A stretch of DNA of 64,000 nt from Trichinella spiralis (Eukaryota; Nematoda; Enoplea; Trichinellida; Trichinellidae): NCBI GenBank assembly GCA_000181795.3, contig CM012953.1, forward strand, positions 14,049,341 through 14,113,340, written 5' to 3'. The notes under the pieces are model-generated. The model worked only from the letters and a program-made list of their open reading frames with translations, was not told the DNA's origin and did not search any database. Within the stretch, counting starts at the first letter, position 1, and each line of letters opens with the position of its first letter. Below are positions 1-10,260 of this stretch, in pieces. The position numbers and the translations under genes are program-made.

Positions 1-556
1 GCCCCGATAAACAATACTGTATATACTGTGAGGTGAGCGAACACCTCAAACTGATGAACCTTGGCTCTGCATCGGGCTCCGATGGAGTCAAGGTGTCCCG
101 CCTCCGTGAAATTGGCCCCACTGTCTCTCTAAGGTCATTAAGACTTTTCTGCTGGAGAGACACATCCCCCAGATCCTACAGGATTGTCGGACCACCGTCA
201 TTCCGAAAGTAGACAATCCCCGGTCCGATGCTGAAGACTTCCGGTCTATCACGATTGGCTTGTGTATGTACCGGCTCTTCAGCAAGATTGTAACAAACCC
301 GCTCAGCGAATTAACACCCCTCAACCGCTGTCAAAAGGCCTTCTAGTCAGGCACGGATGGCGCTTTTGACAACGTCAGTAACGTGGCTTCGCTCCTCAAA
401 CTGGCTCGCAGAACAGGTAAGGAAATTAATTTTGCATGCATAGACTTAGCCAATGGCTTTGACAGAATTAATCACACCTCAATCACACGTGCTCTCTGCA
501 GAAATGGGGTGGACTTCGGCTCAGTAGAGCATGTCGAATTAGTGGTAGGCAGTCCC
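1..556 (+). mobile_element. R2-clade LINE, reverse transcriptase fragment (copy 1, decayed)
   Basis: Degenerate reverse transcriptase of an R2-clade non-LTR retrotransposon, cut off by the window start. Conceptual translation in shifting frames follows the better-kept copies at 711-1065 and 3240-3476: SxGSDGVKVSRLR (the SAGPDGI block), DCRTTVIPK, DAEDFRSITI, LYRLFSKI, then SGTDGAFDN. From 383 to 566 it runs on into FACIDLANGFDRINH, which covers the first catalytic RT motif. A TAG stop at about 344 and several frame changes show it is dead. It ends abruptly near 556, where pre-RT sequence of another copy begins. Family assignment rests on similarity to the zinc-finger copy downstream; no endonuclease domain is visible. 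Confidence 0.8.
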
Positions 557-1178
557 TCAGCAATGTAAGCTGCCCGATTGATGTCTACGACAGCGATTAA
601 GCCAGTGCCCTGAAGTAGATGCAGCGCCTTTCACATATAAACATCCCGCCAACTCTAAAAATATACTGAACCCCATCTTTCTCGAGGAGGTTACGCTGCA
701 CCTCCAAAAAATGAAGGTGAAAACGTCAGCAGGCCCTGACGGAATACAGGTGTCGCACCTTCGTACGTGCGACCCGGTGTGCCTAACGAAGGCCTCTAAC
801 CTTTTTCTACTCACTAGGTGCATCCCCCAACAGCTCAAGGATTGTCGCACCACTCTCATTCCTAAAACCGACAGTCCCCACCCTGATGCTGAAGACTATA
901 GGCCTATAACTGTTGCTTCCTGCTTGTACCGGCTCTTCAGCAAAATTGCAATGAGGCGGCTAGAAAATTCTTTTTCCCTCCATCCACGTCAAAAGGCCTT
1001 ACCGTCGGGCACTAATGGTGCTTTCGACAACACAGCTAAAATAATGACCATTATTAGAGAAGCGCACCTTTCCACTTTCTCTGCTTCCTCACAGAAGTCC
1101 ACAAAATATCAGTGGACAGCTGACCACATGAGAGATGTGCAAGAAGTTGAGGAAGAGCCAGCCGCTAGGAAGAGCTAA
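557..1178 (+). mobile_element. R2-clade LINE, rearranged fragment (copy 2)
   Basis: The segment 557-710 matches the pre-RT part of the main copy (3085-3245) but has stops. From 711 it is open and reads KTSAGPDGIQVSHLR, CRTTLIPKTD, DAEDYRPITVASC, then HPRQKALPSGTNGAF, all early RT motifs. At about 1066 the frame passes without a stop from RT sequence into SASSQKSTKYQW...VQEVEEEPAA. That belongs to the Myb-like region normally located well before the RT (2310-2385 in the main copy). The piece is therefore a chimera of two parts in the wrong order, probably a recombination or template-switch product. The open frame from 711 to 1178 is not a host gene. Confidence 0.75.
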
Positions 1179-1304
1179 CTATGACTCTCTTCTGGCGTGC
1201 GGCGGCCTAATTTCGATCGCTCTCTCGCTGAAAGAAATCGCTGCGTAAGTCAGTATCTTTTCATAGTTTTTCGGTCTCTTAGGGTCTTCTAAATGGGAAA
1301 GTAG

Positions 1305-3476
1305 TCTCGTCCTGCACAGGAAAAGTCTTCTACTGCTGCAGGGTCTGACGGGCAAGCCCGATCAGACAGGGGAAGGCGGAACCACGCCGAAGTTCTCTAT
1401 CCGGGACCGTTCAAATGCACTATATGCACGTTTACCGAGTGTGTTTACTCACGGTTTAGTAATCACTGCATGAAACACGGCTTGCACTTAGAGTTACACT
1501 GTAGTATTTGCACCAAAATGTTCCCCAGCATCTACTCTGTCGCCTGCCACTATTCACGATGCGCCAAAACCCTTAGGAACCCCGAAAATCCTGAAATTCC
1601 ATCCGGGTCCCATTTAAATGACCTACATTCAAATGACCTAGTGGAGAACAAAGAGATTAGCGAGAACAAAGAAAACAATGGAAAGGTCAAAAGGTCAAGT
1701 GTTAATGTAAACAACTTGGAGGGGTCATTATCTAACAATGAAGCCCCAGAGAACAATAGGATGGTAACTAGGTCAACCATCAAAACGGCAACAAAAGTTG
1801 TAGACAGTCAGTCGGCGCCTCCTTTGTTAGATAGACCCCCTGTTGAGAGCCCAGAGTTCAAGCTTGTTTGCGCAACAATAGATAATAGGCGCCAGAAGTC
1901 AACAGCCGCGTCGGCGCCTTTGAACATTGGCGGCATTTGCCAGCCATTGTCCGAAGCGCCAGACGATAATGCAGCTGTTGTTTCTAACAGTTGCGCAGTT
2001 TCAGAGATCAAAGAAATGCCGCCGGCGCGGATAAACATGCGTTTAAGATCTAGGAAAGCATGTGGAAACATCCCAGAGCCGCCGCGCCTTCCCAGAACAT
2101 CACAGACGGCATCTGAAAGCCATGACGGGTCTCAACCTTGCCCAGGGTCTAGCGCAGCAATCACCAGCTCTCCACGCGCTTCTAATAACCACCCCGCAAG
2201 CACTAACACACAAGCCACGCATGTCTGCCCCGTCTGCTCACGCGTCTTTAACTCTTTCCCCGGGTTGCGTCTGCATGAGAAAAGAGCGCACCCCGCCACC
2301 TTCGCCGCGTCTTCCCAGAAGTCCGTAAAACATCTATGGACTATCGACCACCTGCGCGAAGTGAAGGAAGTTGAGGAGATGCTGGCCGCTAATAATAGTC
2401 GGTCAGTAAAGGCCTTAGCCGAAGCGCTGTCTCGCAAGTGGTCCGAGGACATATCCACGGATATGGCCAAATACCTGCGGAAGAAGCTGCGGGCGGTGGA
2501 CCTAAATTCAGCACAGCCTACTAACACAGCACCCATTGACGGTGTAAACAATACCAGGGAGGGCCCCGAGAACTCAACTGAGGAGGGTGAGAGCCTAAAC
2601 AATGGCTCACAGGTCGTAGGCACGGAATTCATGGGACCAGAGCGCTTTCCGGAGTGTGACTCTTTTCAGACGCACTCGGCGAACGCGGATCTGAGCAAAC
2701 CATGCCCAGAACATCCCGATGGCTTGCTAAGCGAGCAGGGATTGGATCGGGACCAAGGGGGTGTACTCCGTAAGCACCTGGAGGATGGCTTGGCCTCCTG
2801 CAATAGTGAGTTGGAAGGACTTTTAAATTTTATTGTTAATAAAGTATTAAATAGCGGGATTGAGGACCGTAACAAGCATGTTGACGCTGCTATCAGCGTA
2901 CTCATCGAGTTCCTGTGCGACCCTAAAAGTCATCAACCCCCACCTCCCCAGAAGAAGCGTACTAAGGAAGAACCGAAGAACCGAAGACAGAAGATCCGAA
3001 GCAAGTACGCGCTAATGCAAACGCTCTTCAAGCGTGACCCAAAACGAGTTGCGGCCCACCTTATTAAGAATCAGCCCCTCTGTAATGTAAGTTGCCCCAT
3101 CGATGCCGCAGAGTCCGCTCTGCGACAAAGATTGAGTCAACGTCCCGGCGTAGACGCAGCGCCCTTTACTTCCAAATGTCCCCAGAACTCTAAGAATATC
3201 CTGGACCCAATTTTCCCGGAGGAGGTTACGCTGCACCTCCAAAAAATGAAGATTCACACGTCAGCGGGCCCTGACGGAATAAAGGTGTCGCATCTTCGCT
3301 CGTGCGACCCAGTGTGTCTAGCGAAGGCCTTTAACCTCTTTCTTCTCGCTAGACACATCCCCCAGCAACTCAAGGATTGTCGGACGACCCTCATTCCCAA
3401 AACCGACGATCCCCGCCCCGACGCTGAAGATTACCGGCCGATAACAGTCGCTTCCTGTCTCTACCGGCTCTCTCTA
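1305..3476 (+). mobile_element. R2-clade non-LTR retrotransposon ORF: zinc fingers, Myb-like, partial RT
   Basis: The frame is open from just after a TAG at 1302 to 3539; the first ATG is at 1470, but the first zinc finger starts before it (about 1413), so translation must begin upstream or without ATG. Seen in order: CTIC...HCMKH finger (about 1413-1475), CSIC...HYSRC finger (about 1497-1562), CPVC...HEKRAH finger (about 2225-2296), a Myb-like stretch starting SVKHLWTIDHLREV (about 2320-2505), a low-complexity linker, then RYALMQ-like and SAGPDGIKVSHLR RT motifs up to ASCLYRL. Three fingers, Myb and RT in this order are the R2-clade plan, in which fingers and Myb bind the target site. The catalytic RT core and the C-terminal endonuclease are absent, so the copy cannot be active. 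Confidence 0.8.
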
Positions 3477-3561
3477 AGGAGATCCAATTTCCCCCTTCCT
3501 GTTCAATTCGGTCATGGACGAGTTGATAGAGCGCCTTGAACAAAGCGGAGTGGGTTTCAAA
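3477..3561 (+). mobile_element. R2-clade LINE, later RT piece joined after an internal deletion
   Basis: After ASCLYRL the sequence jumps to a later part of reverse transcriptase. In a shifted frame it reads LFNSVMDELIERLEQSGVGF, the SPLLFNxxMDE-type block that lies after the catalytic FADD region boundary in R2-clade proteins. The central RT is missing between the two, giving an internal deletion plus frameshift. The piece stops at the TTAA at 3562, which I take as the left border of a piggyBac unit. Identification is by the short motif only. Confidence 0.6.
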
Positions 3562-3642
3562 TTAACCTTTTAACGCTCAACTTTGCTTAGAGCAACGTTT
3601 TTTTCTGCGCATAAAATAATTAGTTTTGCGATTCTGCCATTA

Positions 3643-3679
3643 TTAACCCTCCTGTTATCCTCCGGGTCAGGCTGACCCG
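3643..3679 (+). repeat. piggyBac-type left terminus with sub-terminal palindrome
   Basis: TTAACCC at 3643-3649 is followed 14 nt later by a perfect inverted repeat, CGGGTCA-GGC-TGACCCG (3663-3679). A CCC start next to TTAA with a small palindrome just inside is the usual look of a piggyBac end. It probably belongs to the transposase remnant at 3720-4443. I found no matching right end. Confidence 0.55.
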
Positions 3680-3719
3680 TTTTGATTTTCAACGTAAAAA
3701 TTAGCAACTTCTTTGCCTC

Positions 3720-4443
3720 ATACGATCTTCTGGAGAAACTTTCGGGTAAAATGACACAAGCAACTGGAACAATGAGAAATTCGAGGACAAGAAAGATACC
3801 GATAATGCTGGTTGACGAGGTGAAAAGGAAGCACTGAGGCTTTTTTGATCACGTATGCAACGGCACCGTCTATGTTTGTAGATGGAACGACAACGTCGTT
3901 GTCACTCTGGCTTCTAATCACTTAACACATCACCCGACCGGCTCAGTGCAGCGATACTCACAGTCGCAAAAGAAGCACGTGAAAATCAGAATGCCGGAGA
4001 TTGTGCGAAGATACAACACATCAATGGGTGGTGTAGATATTTTGGACAAGCTTCTGTCCAGTTACAGGCCTCGTTTGAGATCAAAAAAGTGGTGGTGGAA
4101 TTTATTCTCAAATGCACTGAACCTTGCTGTTGTCGCAGCTTGGCGATTACACAGGGAATTGCACCAAGAGAGTTCCATTGCCCTGTCACATCTGGATTTC
4201 ACAAGAGATATCACAACACATCTTCTCCGAGCAAAATCTCAGCTAACCATTCGGACTGGACGAAGAGCATATCCACCAGAAACCTTGAGAATAACGCAAG
4301 GACATTATCTTGAGCCGATTTCCCAGGGACGATGTCGTGTTTGTAAGAAAAATTGCCGGGTACATTGTGTCGAGTGCAGAGAAAGATTGCATAGGAAGTG
4401 CTTTCCATTGTGTATCATATTACACATTGCTCTACGGTGCTGA
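3720..4443 (+). pseudogene. piggyBac transposase remnant, C-terminal part (copy A)
   Basis: The C-terminal third of a piggyBac (PGBD-type) DDE transposase. The frame from about 3720 reads GFFDHVCNGTVYVCRWND, then RRYNTSMGGVDILDK (third catalytic aspartate block, both D kept), RSKKWWWN, and a C-terminal Cys-rich RING-like region GRCRVCKKNCRVHCVEC with LHRKCF. A TGA at 3835-3837 interrupts it, and the first two catalytic aspartates are missing with the N-terminal two thirds. It is closer to copies C and D than to copy B. It is non-functional as a transposase. Confidence 0.85.
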
Positions 4444-4613
4444 TAAATTACACAGATACATGCGTATTTCTGGTGAACAGCCACATCTAATGAACAATCA
4501 CTCAACAACTGCACCAGCAGTCGGCTCTATGGAATGTTCAATACAACAGGTAAAAGCACTGACAGTTGCAAAACAGTGACAACTGAGCTGCAAATGACGC
4601 ACGCTGAACCAAG

Positions 4614-4620
4614 TATAAAT
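4614..4620 (+). promoter_or_regulatory. TATA-like box before piggyBac copy B
   Basis: TATAAAT lies 97 nt before the ATG at 4711 that opens the N-terminal frame of piggyBac copy B. This is a reasonable distance for a core promoter with a short leader. It may be a relic of the element's own promoter; nothing else supports activity. Confidence 0.35.
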
Positions 4621-4710
4621 AAAGGAGCGTAAAGCAGATCTCACTCAATAGACAGAAAACTGTTCTAAGTGCTCTGTTGATCTTCTCCTTGTGAATAAAC
4701 TACATTTCAC

Positions 4711-6180
4711 ATGGACTTTGATACCGTCTTTCGAGAAACGAGATCTGGGCGAAATGTTAGACAGATTATAGTTCTACCAGATCATGATGTATCTGAACCA
4801 GATACAGTTTCAGAAGATGAATTAGATCGTACATTTAAACAATCCCACAGTTCAAGTGATGATGAAGTGATTGAAGAAGACGATGCTTCCGCCAATGCGA
4901 GAAGAAAATCATACATCTGGCGTCGACGACCGTTCAACCCTAAAACAGAAGCTTTCATTGGTAAATAATCACTGCTATTATCTTGCATTGGTGTTATTCA
5001 TTGGTGCATACCGTAAAACTTTTCAGAATCAGATGAGGAAATACCTAGAAATACCATGTATGGACACTGTAGCGAATTGCATGAGTCACAATAGATTCGA
5101 AACCCTATTGCGATTTCTCCACTTCAGTGACAATGACAAGGTTGTCATGGACCGAAGCCATCCAGATTACGACAGATTCTACAAAATCCGGTCTCTTATA
5201 GAAAGCATCTGCAAGACCTGCTTAGAAGAAACACCGGGAGAACTACGAAGTGTTGACGAACACATAATTTTATACAAGGGCCGGTGCAAAATGAAGTATT
5301 ACAACCCCAGAAAGCCAGATAAATGGGGCTTGAAGGTGATTGCAGTATGCGGGAGAAATAGATTCGTCCATGACTTTTGGCTGTGTGATGGAATGGCGCC
5401 AAAAGTAGAAAACCCTGTTGACTTCTTCGCGGCTGTCGTTGTAATGAAAGTTTGTGAAACGTTGCCGAAGCACAAGGGGTACACAGCCGAGGTTGCTCAA
5501 AGTCAAGCTACGCATGGAATATGCAAATCTACACTGGCAAGCCGTCAAGTGGAACTCGCGAGAAGAACCAAGGGATGCGAGTGGTTCTCGACATGGTAAA
5601 GGGCCTAAAAGGTCATAATGTCACATGTGACAACTTTTTTGCTTCGTATTCACTGGGCGTAGAACTGAGAAAAAAGAATTTGACTTTGGTTGGTACGGTA
5701 AAAAAAAACAAGCCAGAGCTACCATGGGAACTGCTACACTTACAAGGCAGAGAATTGAACTCTACAAGATTCGCCTTTTCTGAAGATTTCACCATCGTAT
5801 CATACGTCCTAAAAAAGAACAAAAATTTTTTGGTTCTAAGTACCATGCACAATGATACCCGGGTTAGCGACGGAAAGGGCAGCATGCCTGACATTATCCT
5901 ACACTATAATAACACTAAAGGTGGTGTGCATAACTTAGACAAAATGACATCAACGTATTTTTGCCAAAGAATGACTGCTCGATGGCCATTAATCGTATTT
6001 TACACCATCATAGACGTATCAGCATACAACGCCTACGTTCTTTGGACAGAAAAACATCCAACATGGAATGCAGGACGGCTGCATAAGCGTCGATTATTCC
6101 TTGAGGAACTCGGCAAAGCTCTAGTGCAACCAGAAATGATTGTAACAAGCCGGCTCAGCTTCAACAGATTGCTTCTCTGA
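4711..6180 (+). pseudogene. piggyBac transposase pseudogene (copy B, divergent subfamily)
   Basis: Starts at ATG 4711 with a typical acidic N-terminus (VSEDELD, SSSDDEVIEEDD) and RRRPFNP. It then jumps near 4960 into another frame at FIGAYRKTFQNQMRKYLEIP, losing about 100 residues of the N-terminal domain. The catalytic region follows: SVDEHIILYKGR (first D) and, after another frame change near 5500, YAWNMQIYTGKP and VTCDNFFASY (second D). Next comes NTKGGVHNLDKM, where the family has GGVDTLD, so the third catalytic aspartate is a histidine. The two frameshifts, the deletion and the D-to-H change make it inactive. The C-terminal frame ends at 6180, directly abutting copy C. Confidence 0.85.
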
Positions 6181-7518
6181 CACCGTTAGAAGTATGGTCC
6201 AAAGTGTTTGCAGATGAAATGATATACCACATCACATTTCAATCAAATTTATATGCCCACCGAGAATGCAAGAACAGGGCATTCACAGTGTCACCGCAAG
6301 AGATACGGCAGTTCATTGGAGTGATACTGCTGTCAGGTTACAACTGTCAACCAGAAGCAAAGCACGACTGGTCTACGCAGCCAGACATTGGTGCACAGGG
6401 TGCCATCAGTTGTATGAGCCACAATCGTTTTATGAAAATAAAGAAGTATCTCCACCTGGCGGACAATCAGACGCTGGTTAAAGGTGACAAGATGAGCAAA
6501 GTAACACCTCTGTACAAATTGCTCAACTCCAGCCTTGTCAAGCATGGTATGTTCCATGAGAAACTCAGCGTTGATGAATCAATAGTACCATACTTTGGTC
6601 GCCATGCGACAAAAATGATTTTGAAAGGCAAACCAATTCGGTTTGGTTACAAACTATGGATGCTATGTGGCAACGATGGCTACCCACATCATATGATTAT
6701 TTATCAAGGTAAGGAAATGCACGCATCGAAAGTGCCATTGAGCATCAGAGTTATCAGTAATAGGGTCGACATTATTCAAGAAAACTCCAATACCACAAGG
6801 CATACGTTGTATTTTGACAACTTTTTCAACAGTTATGACCTGCTGGTAAACTTATCCGGATTGAAAATGAGAGCTATTGGAACGATCCGGCCATACCACA
6901 GCAATGGTGCTGACGCAGTGATGCTGCCGGACAAAGAACTAATGAAACAAAAGCGAGGTGCTTTTGACTTTTGAAGTGATGGAAACGTTTATATGGCAAA
7001 ATGGCATGATAGTGCCATCGTCGAGAATCGCCAGCAACTTCCTGACAAACAGGCCGTTGCGCAATACGCAACGACGAGTGAAAGGCCAACGAATTGAAGT
7101 ACAAATGCCGAACATTGTAAGATCGTATAACACTGGTGTGGGAGGGGTTGATTATCTTGATAGACTAGCTGCTGCGTATCGTCCAACAATAAGAAGCAAA
7201 AAATGCTATTGGCCTTTGTTTATCAATGCGGTGAACATTGTTACAGTGGTTGCTTGGCGGATTCACTGCTTCGTAGAAGAAAGACCACTCAGCCACCTGA
7301 AGTTCCGTCGACAAGTGGTCCTGAGCTTGCTGCAGTCAGAACGAACAGCGACACCAAGAGTGGTATCAGATTTCATGTCACAATTGCCTGACATCCGTTT
7401 CGATGGTGTAAACCATATTCTTGGTACAGGACCACAGGGGCGTTGCAAAAAATGCAACGTTCGACTACACGCGGAGCGAGGAAAGCAATGCTTTGAAAGT
7501 TACCATCGTCAGAAATAA
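6150..7518 (+). pseudogene. piggyBac transposase pseudogene (copy C)
   Basis: Similarity begins about 6150 in the frame of 6204, without an ATG (SLTPLEVWSKVFADEM), which is the normal start of the piggyBac domain. It continues through QFIGVILLSGY, CMSHNRFMKIKKYLHLADN, LSVDESIVPYFGRH (first D) and TLYFDNFFNSYDLL (second D). A TGA at 6972-6974 stops it at GAFDF. A second stop and a frame change near 7070 lead to SYNTGVGGVDYLDR (third D) and a short C-terminal RCKKCNVRLHAERGKQCF motif that has lost about a dozen residues between its Cys pairs. All three catalytic aspartates are kept but the gene is broken. It is closest to copy D. Confidence 0.88.
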
Positions 7519-7743
7519 AATCAACCATAAATCGAAGTGTTGCTATCTATTTTTACCAACATATCCGTTCTCTGATCAATAAAAGCAGTGTTTCTACGTG
7601 TCGAGCATTTTTGTCGAGAACAGCCCAATGTTCACTAAATGGAACATGCCATAATTCCATAAGGAGTAGTGCCAGACATGTCTAGCTCTAATATATTCTT
7701 AATTAGAACCTGTGTGTGTCACCAAGATTTACAGCTCTTGCAC

Positions 7744-7768
7744 ATGTACCAAAAAAGTTTGGGTACAT
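7744..7768. repeat. Sub-terminal palindrome at right end of piggyBac unit
   Basis: ATGTACC and GGTACAT form an inverted repeat around a short A/T core, extended by AAA/TTT with one mismatch, ending 5 nt before AAAGGTTAA (7769-7777 region). Its position mirrors the hairpin-like sequence just inside the left TTAA at 3562, as expected of paired transposon ends. Confidence 0.5.
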
Positions 7769-7777
7769 AAAGGTTAA

Positions 7778-7863
7778 TCCCCGTCAAAAGGCCTTCCGGT
7801 CAGGCACGGATGGTACTTCTGACAGCACCATCACCACGATGACTGCCATAACTGAGGCGTGAT
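7778..7863 (+). mobile_element. R2-clade LINE, small RT piece right of piggyBac unit
   Basis: Directly after TTAA at 7774-7777 the frame reads PRQKAFRSGTDGTSDSTITT and then a TGA. It matches the PRQKALPSGTNGAFDN block of copy 2 (about 985-1035) and of copy 1 (about 325-380). In R2 order this block precedes the piece left of the unit (3477-3561), so the two flanks do not form one uninterrupted element. It joins piggyBac copy D without any visible terminus. Confidence 0.7.
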
Positions 7864-9034
7864 AAATTGTATACAACGCAGTGAGCAGGAACCGCTGCAT
7901 GGAATTGTAGAAATACATCCACTTGCGGACAACCTGAAGCTCACCAAATGCGACAAAATGAGTAAGGTAACGCCACTCTATAACATGCTAAATAGATGCT
8001 TAGCTCAGTTTGGCGTATTCCGTACTTTACTCAGTGTGGATGAAGAAGCTATGGTGCCATACTTTGGTCGCCATAGTGCGAAGACGTTCATCCATGGAAA
8101 GCCTTTTCGCTTTGGTTATAAGTTCTGGATGCTCTGCGGAAATGACAGCTACCCCTACCATATGAGCATATATCAAGGAAAGAATGAACAGGCTCCCAAG
8201 GAACCCCTGGGCACTAGGGTGGTAATGAAAATGGTTGATTTTATATCTGCTAATTCAGCAGTTCAGGCTCACCAGTTTTATTTTGATAATTTTTTCACGA
8301 GCTATGATCTGCTAGTGAAACTGACTGATAGTGACATGCGGGCGAATGGAACAGTCGGACAAAATCGTGTAGCTGGAGCTACAGCATCGATGTTGTCAGA
8401 TACTGTCCTTATCAAAAAGACCAGAGGGTCATTTGATTACAGGAGCGATGGCAAGTTCTACGTTGCCAAGTGGCACGACAACTCCTTGCCAACAGTAGCC
8501 AGCAGTTGGCAAACTCATAACCCAGTGCACAAAAGCAAACGGCGAATCGAAGGCCAAAGAAGAGACATATGTCAGCCAAACCTAATTCGATCATACAACA
8601 CTGGCATGGGAGGTGTTGATCTTCTAGATCGGTTTTTATTAGCATGTTGGCCTTCCATTCGAGGAAAAAATGGTATTGGTCACTTTTTATGAACGTTCTA
8701 AACGTAGCCGCAGTGGCAGCGTGGCGAATCCACTGCAAAGCCAAGCGAAAGTCTCTTAGGCATCTAGAATTTCGACGGCAAGTAGTACTGTGCCTCCTGC
8801 AAGGTGACAGATAAGAGGAAGGAAGACGATCCCGACGGCCTGCAGGACAACTGTGACACCTACCAGACATACGTTACGATGGCATTAACCATACATTGGG
8901 CACTGCTACTCAAGGCAGATGCAGAATGTGCCGAAGAAACACGAAGAACATTTGTCAGAAATGCAATATTCGTTTGCATGCTGAAAGGAGTGAACAGTGC
9001 TTTGAAATATATATCATCGACGATGATTTATTGA
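7864..9034 (+). pseudogene. piggyBac transposase pseudogene (copy D), catalytic domain largely open
   Basis: Similarity starts at about 7870 (AVSRNRCMEL, then a stop and a frame change before LADNLKL). From about 7925 to 8665 it is open, with LSVDEEAMVPYFGRH (first D), QFYFDNFFTSYDLL (second D) and SYNTGMGGVDLLDR (third D). A one-base shift in an A-run near 8665 moves the frame; SLFMNVLNVAAVAAWRIHC then follows. The C-terminal Cys-rich motif RCRMCRRNTKNICQKC plus LHAERSEQCF ends near 8995. The N-terminal domain is missing. Of the four copies this has the longest uninterrupted catalytic core, suggesting it is the youngest. Confidence 0.88.
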
Positions 9035-9044
9035 TTGTTAGACG

Positions 9045-9634
9045 AAAGTTCATATTCAAATAAACGTGTGAAAATATCAGAGTTTTAATGGGTGAAAAAT
9101 ACTTGCTAAAAAGGCAACAATTCGCAAAACAAGAATTTCGACTATGTAAACGGCAAATGGCTAATGTTCCTTAATTATAGTTAGAACATTTTATAAGTTT
9201 TCCATAACTGATATCACAAAATTGTGTATTAAACAATAAACTATTATCTTTGTAGTAACGAATTGAATAAATAAATAATAAACGAACTGCGTGTTAGTTT
9301 TTGTATTTTTCATATCGACACAAATATGTTCTCTATTGTTTATCATTTAATAAAATTCTTAAAATAAATATTTTTTATTTTTAGAACAAAAGATTAAGTT
9401 GAAAATTAATTTATTAAAGTGTAAATAAATAATACTGCACAGCTGCATAGCCAAATGAACTTTATTTGCTTATTTACTATTGTTTTATTTGTAGAAGACA
9501 TTTCAGAAAAATAATTAAAATTTATAATTACTTGAACGGTATAATAAACATATAATTACGAGTACTGTGCAATTGAAAAGTTTGTTTTACCATCTTGTAT
9601 CACAGCATCACAAGCAAAAAACAAAACATATCCA

Positions 9635-9671
<37 letters not shown>

Positions 9672-10260
9672 GGATATAAATTTTTCAGATATTCTAAATA
9701 TTTAAAAATTGCTACTCATAAGTCAAAATAATTATAAGTTCTATATCACTTTTCTTTCGTCATGCCGAAATATAAAGATAAGCGCAATAAATAATTTGTG
9801 CATTTTATCTGAGATTGAAAATTTTTGTGCTTGAAATATGCTGTTAGAAGAATGAATTACTTTTCAAATACAGAAATGTTAATGAAAACTTTCAAACATT
9901 AAATATTGGATTGTTGGATAATTAATTGCGTTTCATATATTCTCTCGTAGTTTATTGTCAAAATGTAAGGAGCATTATACCGAATGTTGCAATAACATTG
10001 TAGTTACACTGATGTCAATAATCAGTCGTCACTCTTTCACAGTGCTAAACATTTACACCATTAAATAAGCAGTATTATTTATTGTGCCACGTAACATAAA
10101 CAGTACTATAAATTGGCATGAATTAAATAGCAGTGCTTTAAATTCTGCTATTTGCTCAGAGCAAATGCTTTTGTTTCCTTCCACTATTATTGTGCACTTT
10201 TGAACCAAATCTAGCATTCAATTATTATCCATCGCCAAGAAACGCGCCAGAAAGGACAAG
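9045..10260. other. AT-rich intergenic region
   Basis: No gene seen. Base composition drops sharply from the GC-richer transposon block to AT-rich sequence at about 9040. It contains an AT palindrome at 9628-9676 and presumably the promoter of the CAP gene in the last few hundred bases, where I recognise no clear TATA box. Confidence 0.6.
9628..9676. repeat. (TA)n perfect palindrome
   Basis: Two (TA)n arms around a central TACA, flanked by ATATCC on the left and GGATAT on the right, make a near-perfect inverted repeat of about 48 nt that could extrude as a hairpin. Confidence 0.8.

Larger units (their letters stand above)
3562..7777 (+). mobile_element. Composite piggyBac unit bounded by TTAA sites
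   Basis: A 4.2-kb block holding three piggyBac transposase pseudogenes begins with TTAACCTTT at 3562 and ends with AAAGGTTAA at 7777, that is, matching 9-nt inverted ends including the TTAA that piggyBac elements duplicate. Imperfect sub-terminal hairpins sit just inside both ends: AACG-CTC/GAG-CAACGTT on the left and ATGTACC/GGTACAT at 7744-7768 on the right. R2 sequence lies on both sides. A second piggyBac-type left end (TTAACCC plus a palindrome) lies inside at 3643, so one element probably inserted into another. The 5-nt match beyond TTAA is short, so the exact borders are an inference. Confidence 0.55.

Noticed and set aside
711-1178. 155-residue open frame as a host gene
   Set aside because: Its two halves match R2-clade RT and Myb-like segments of the neighbouring element.
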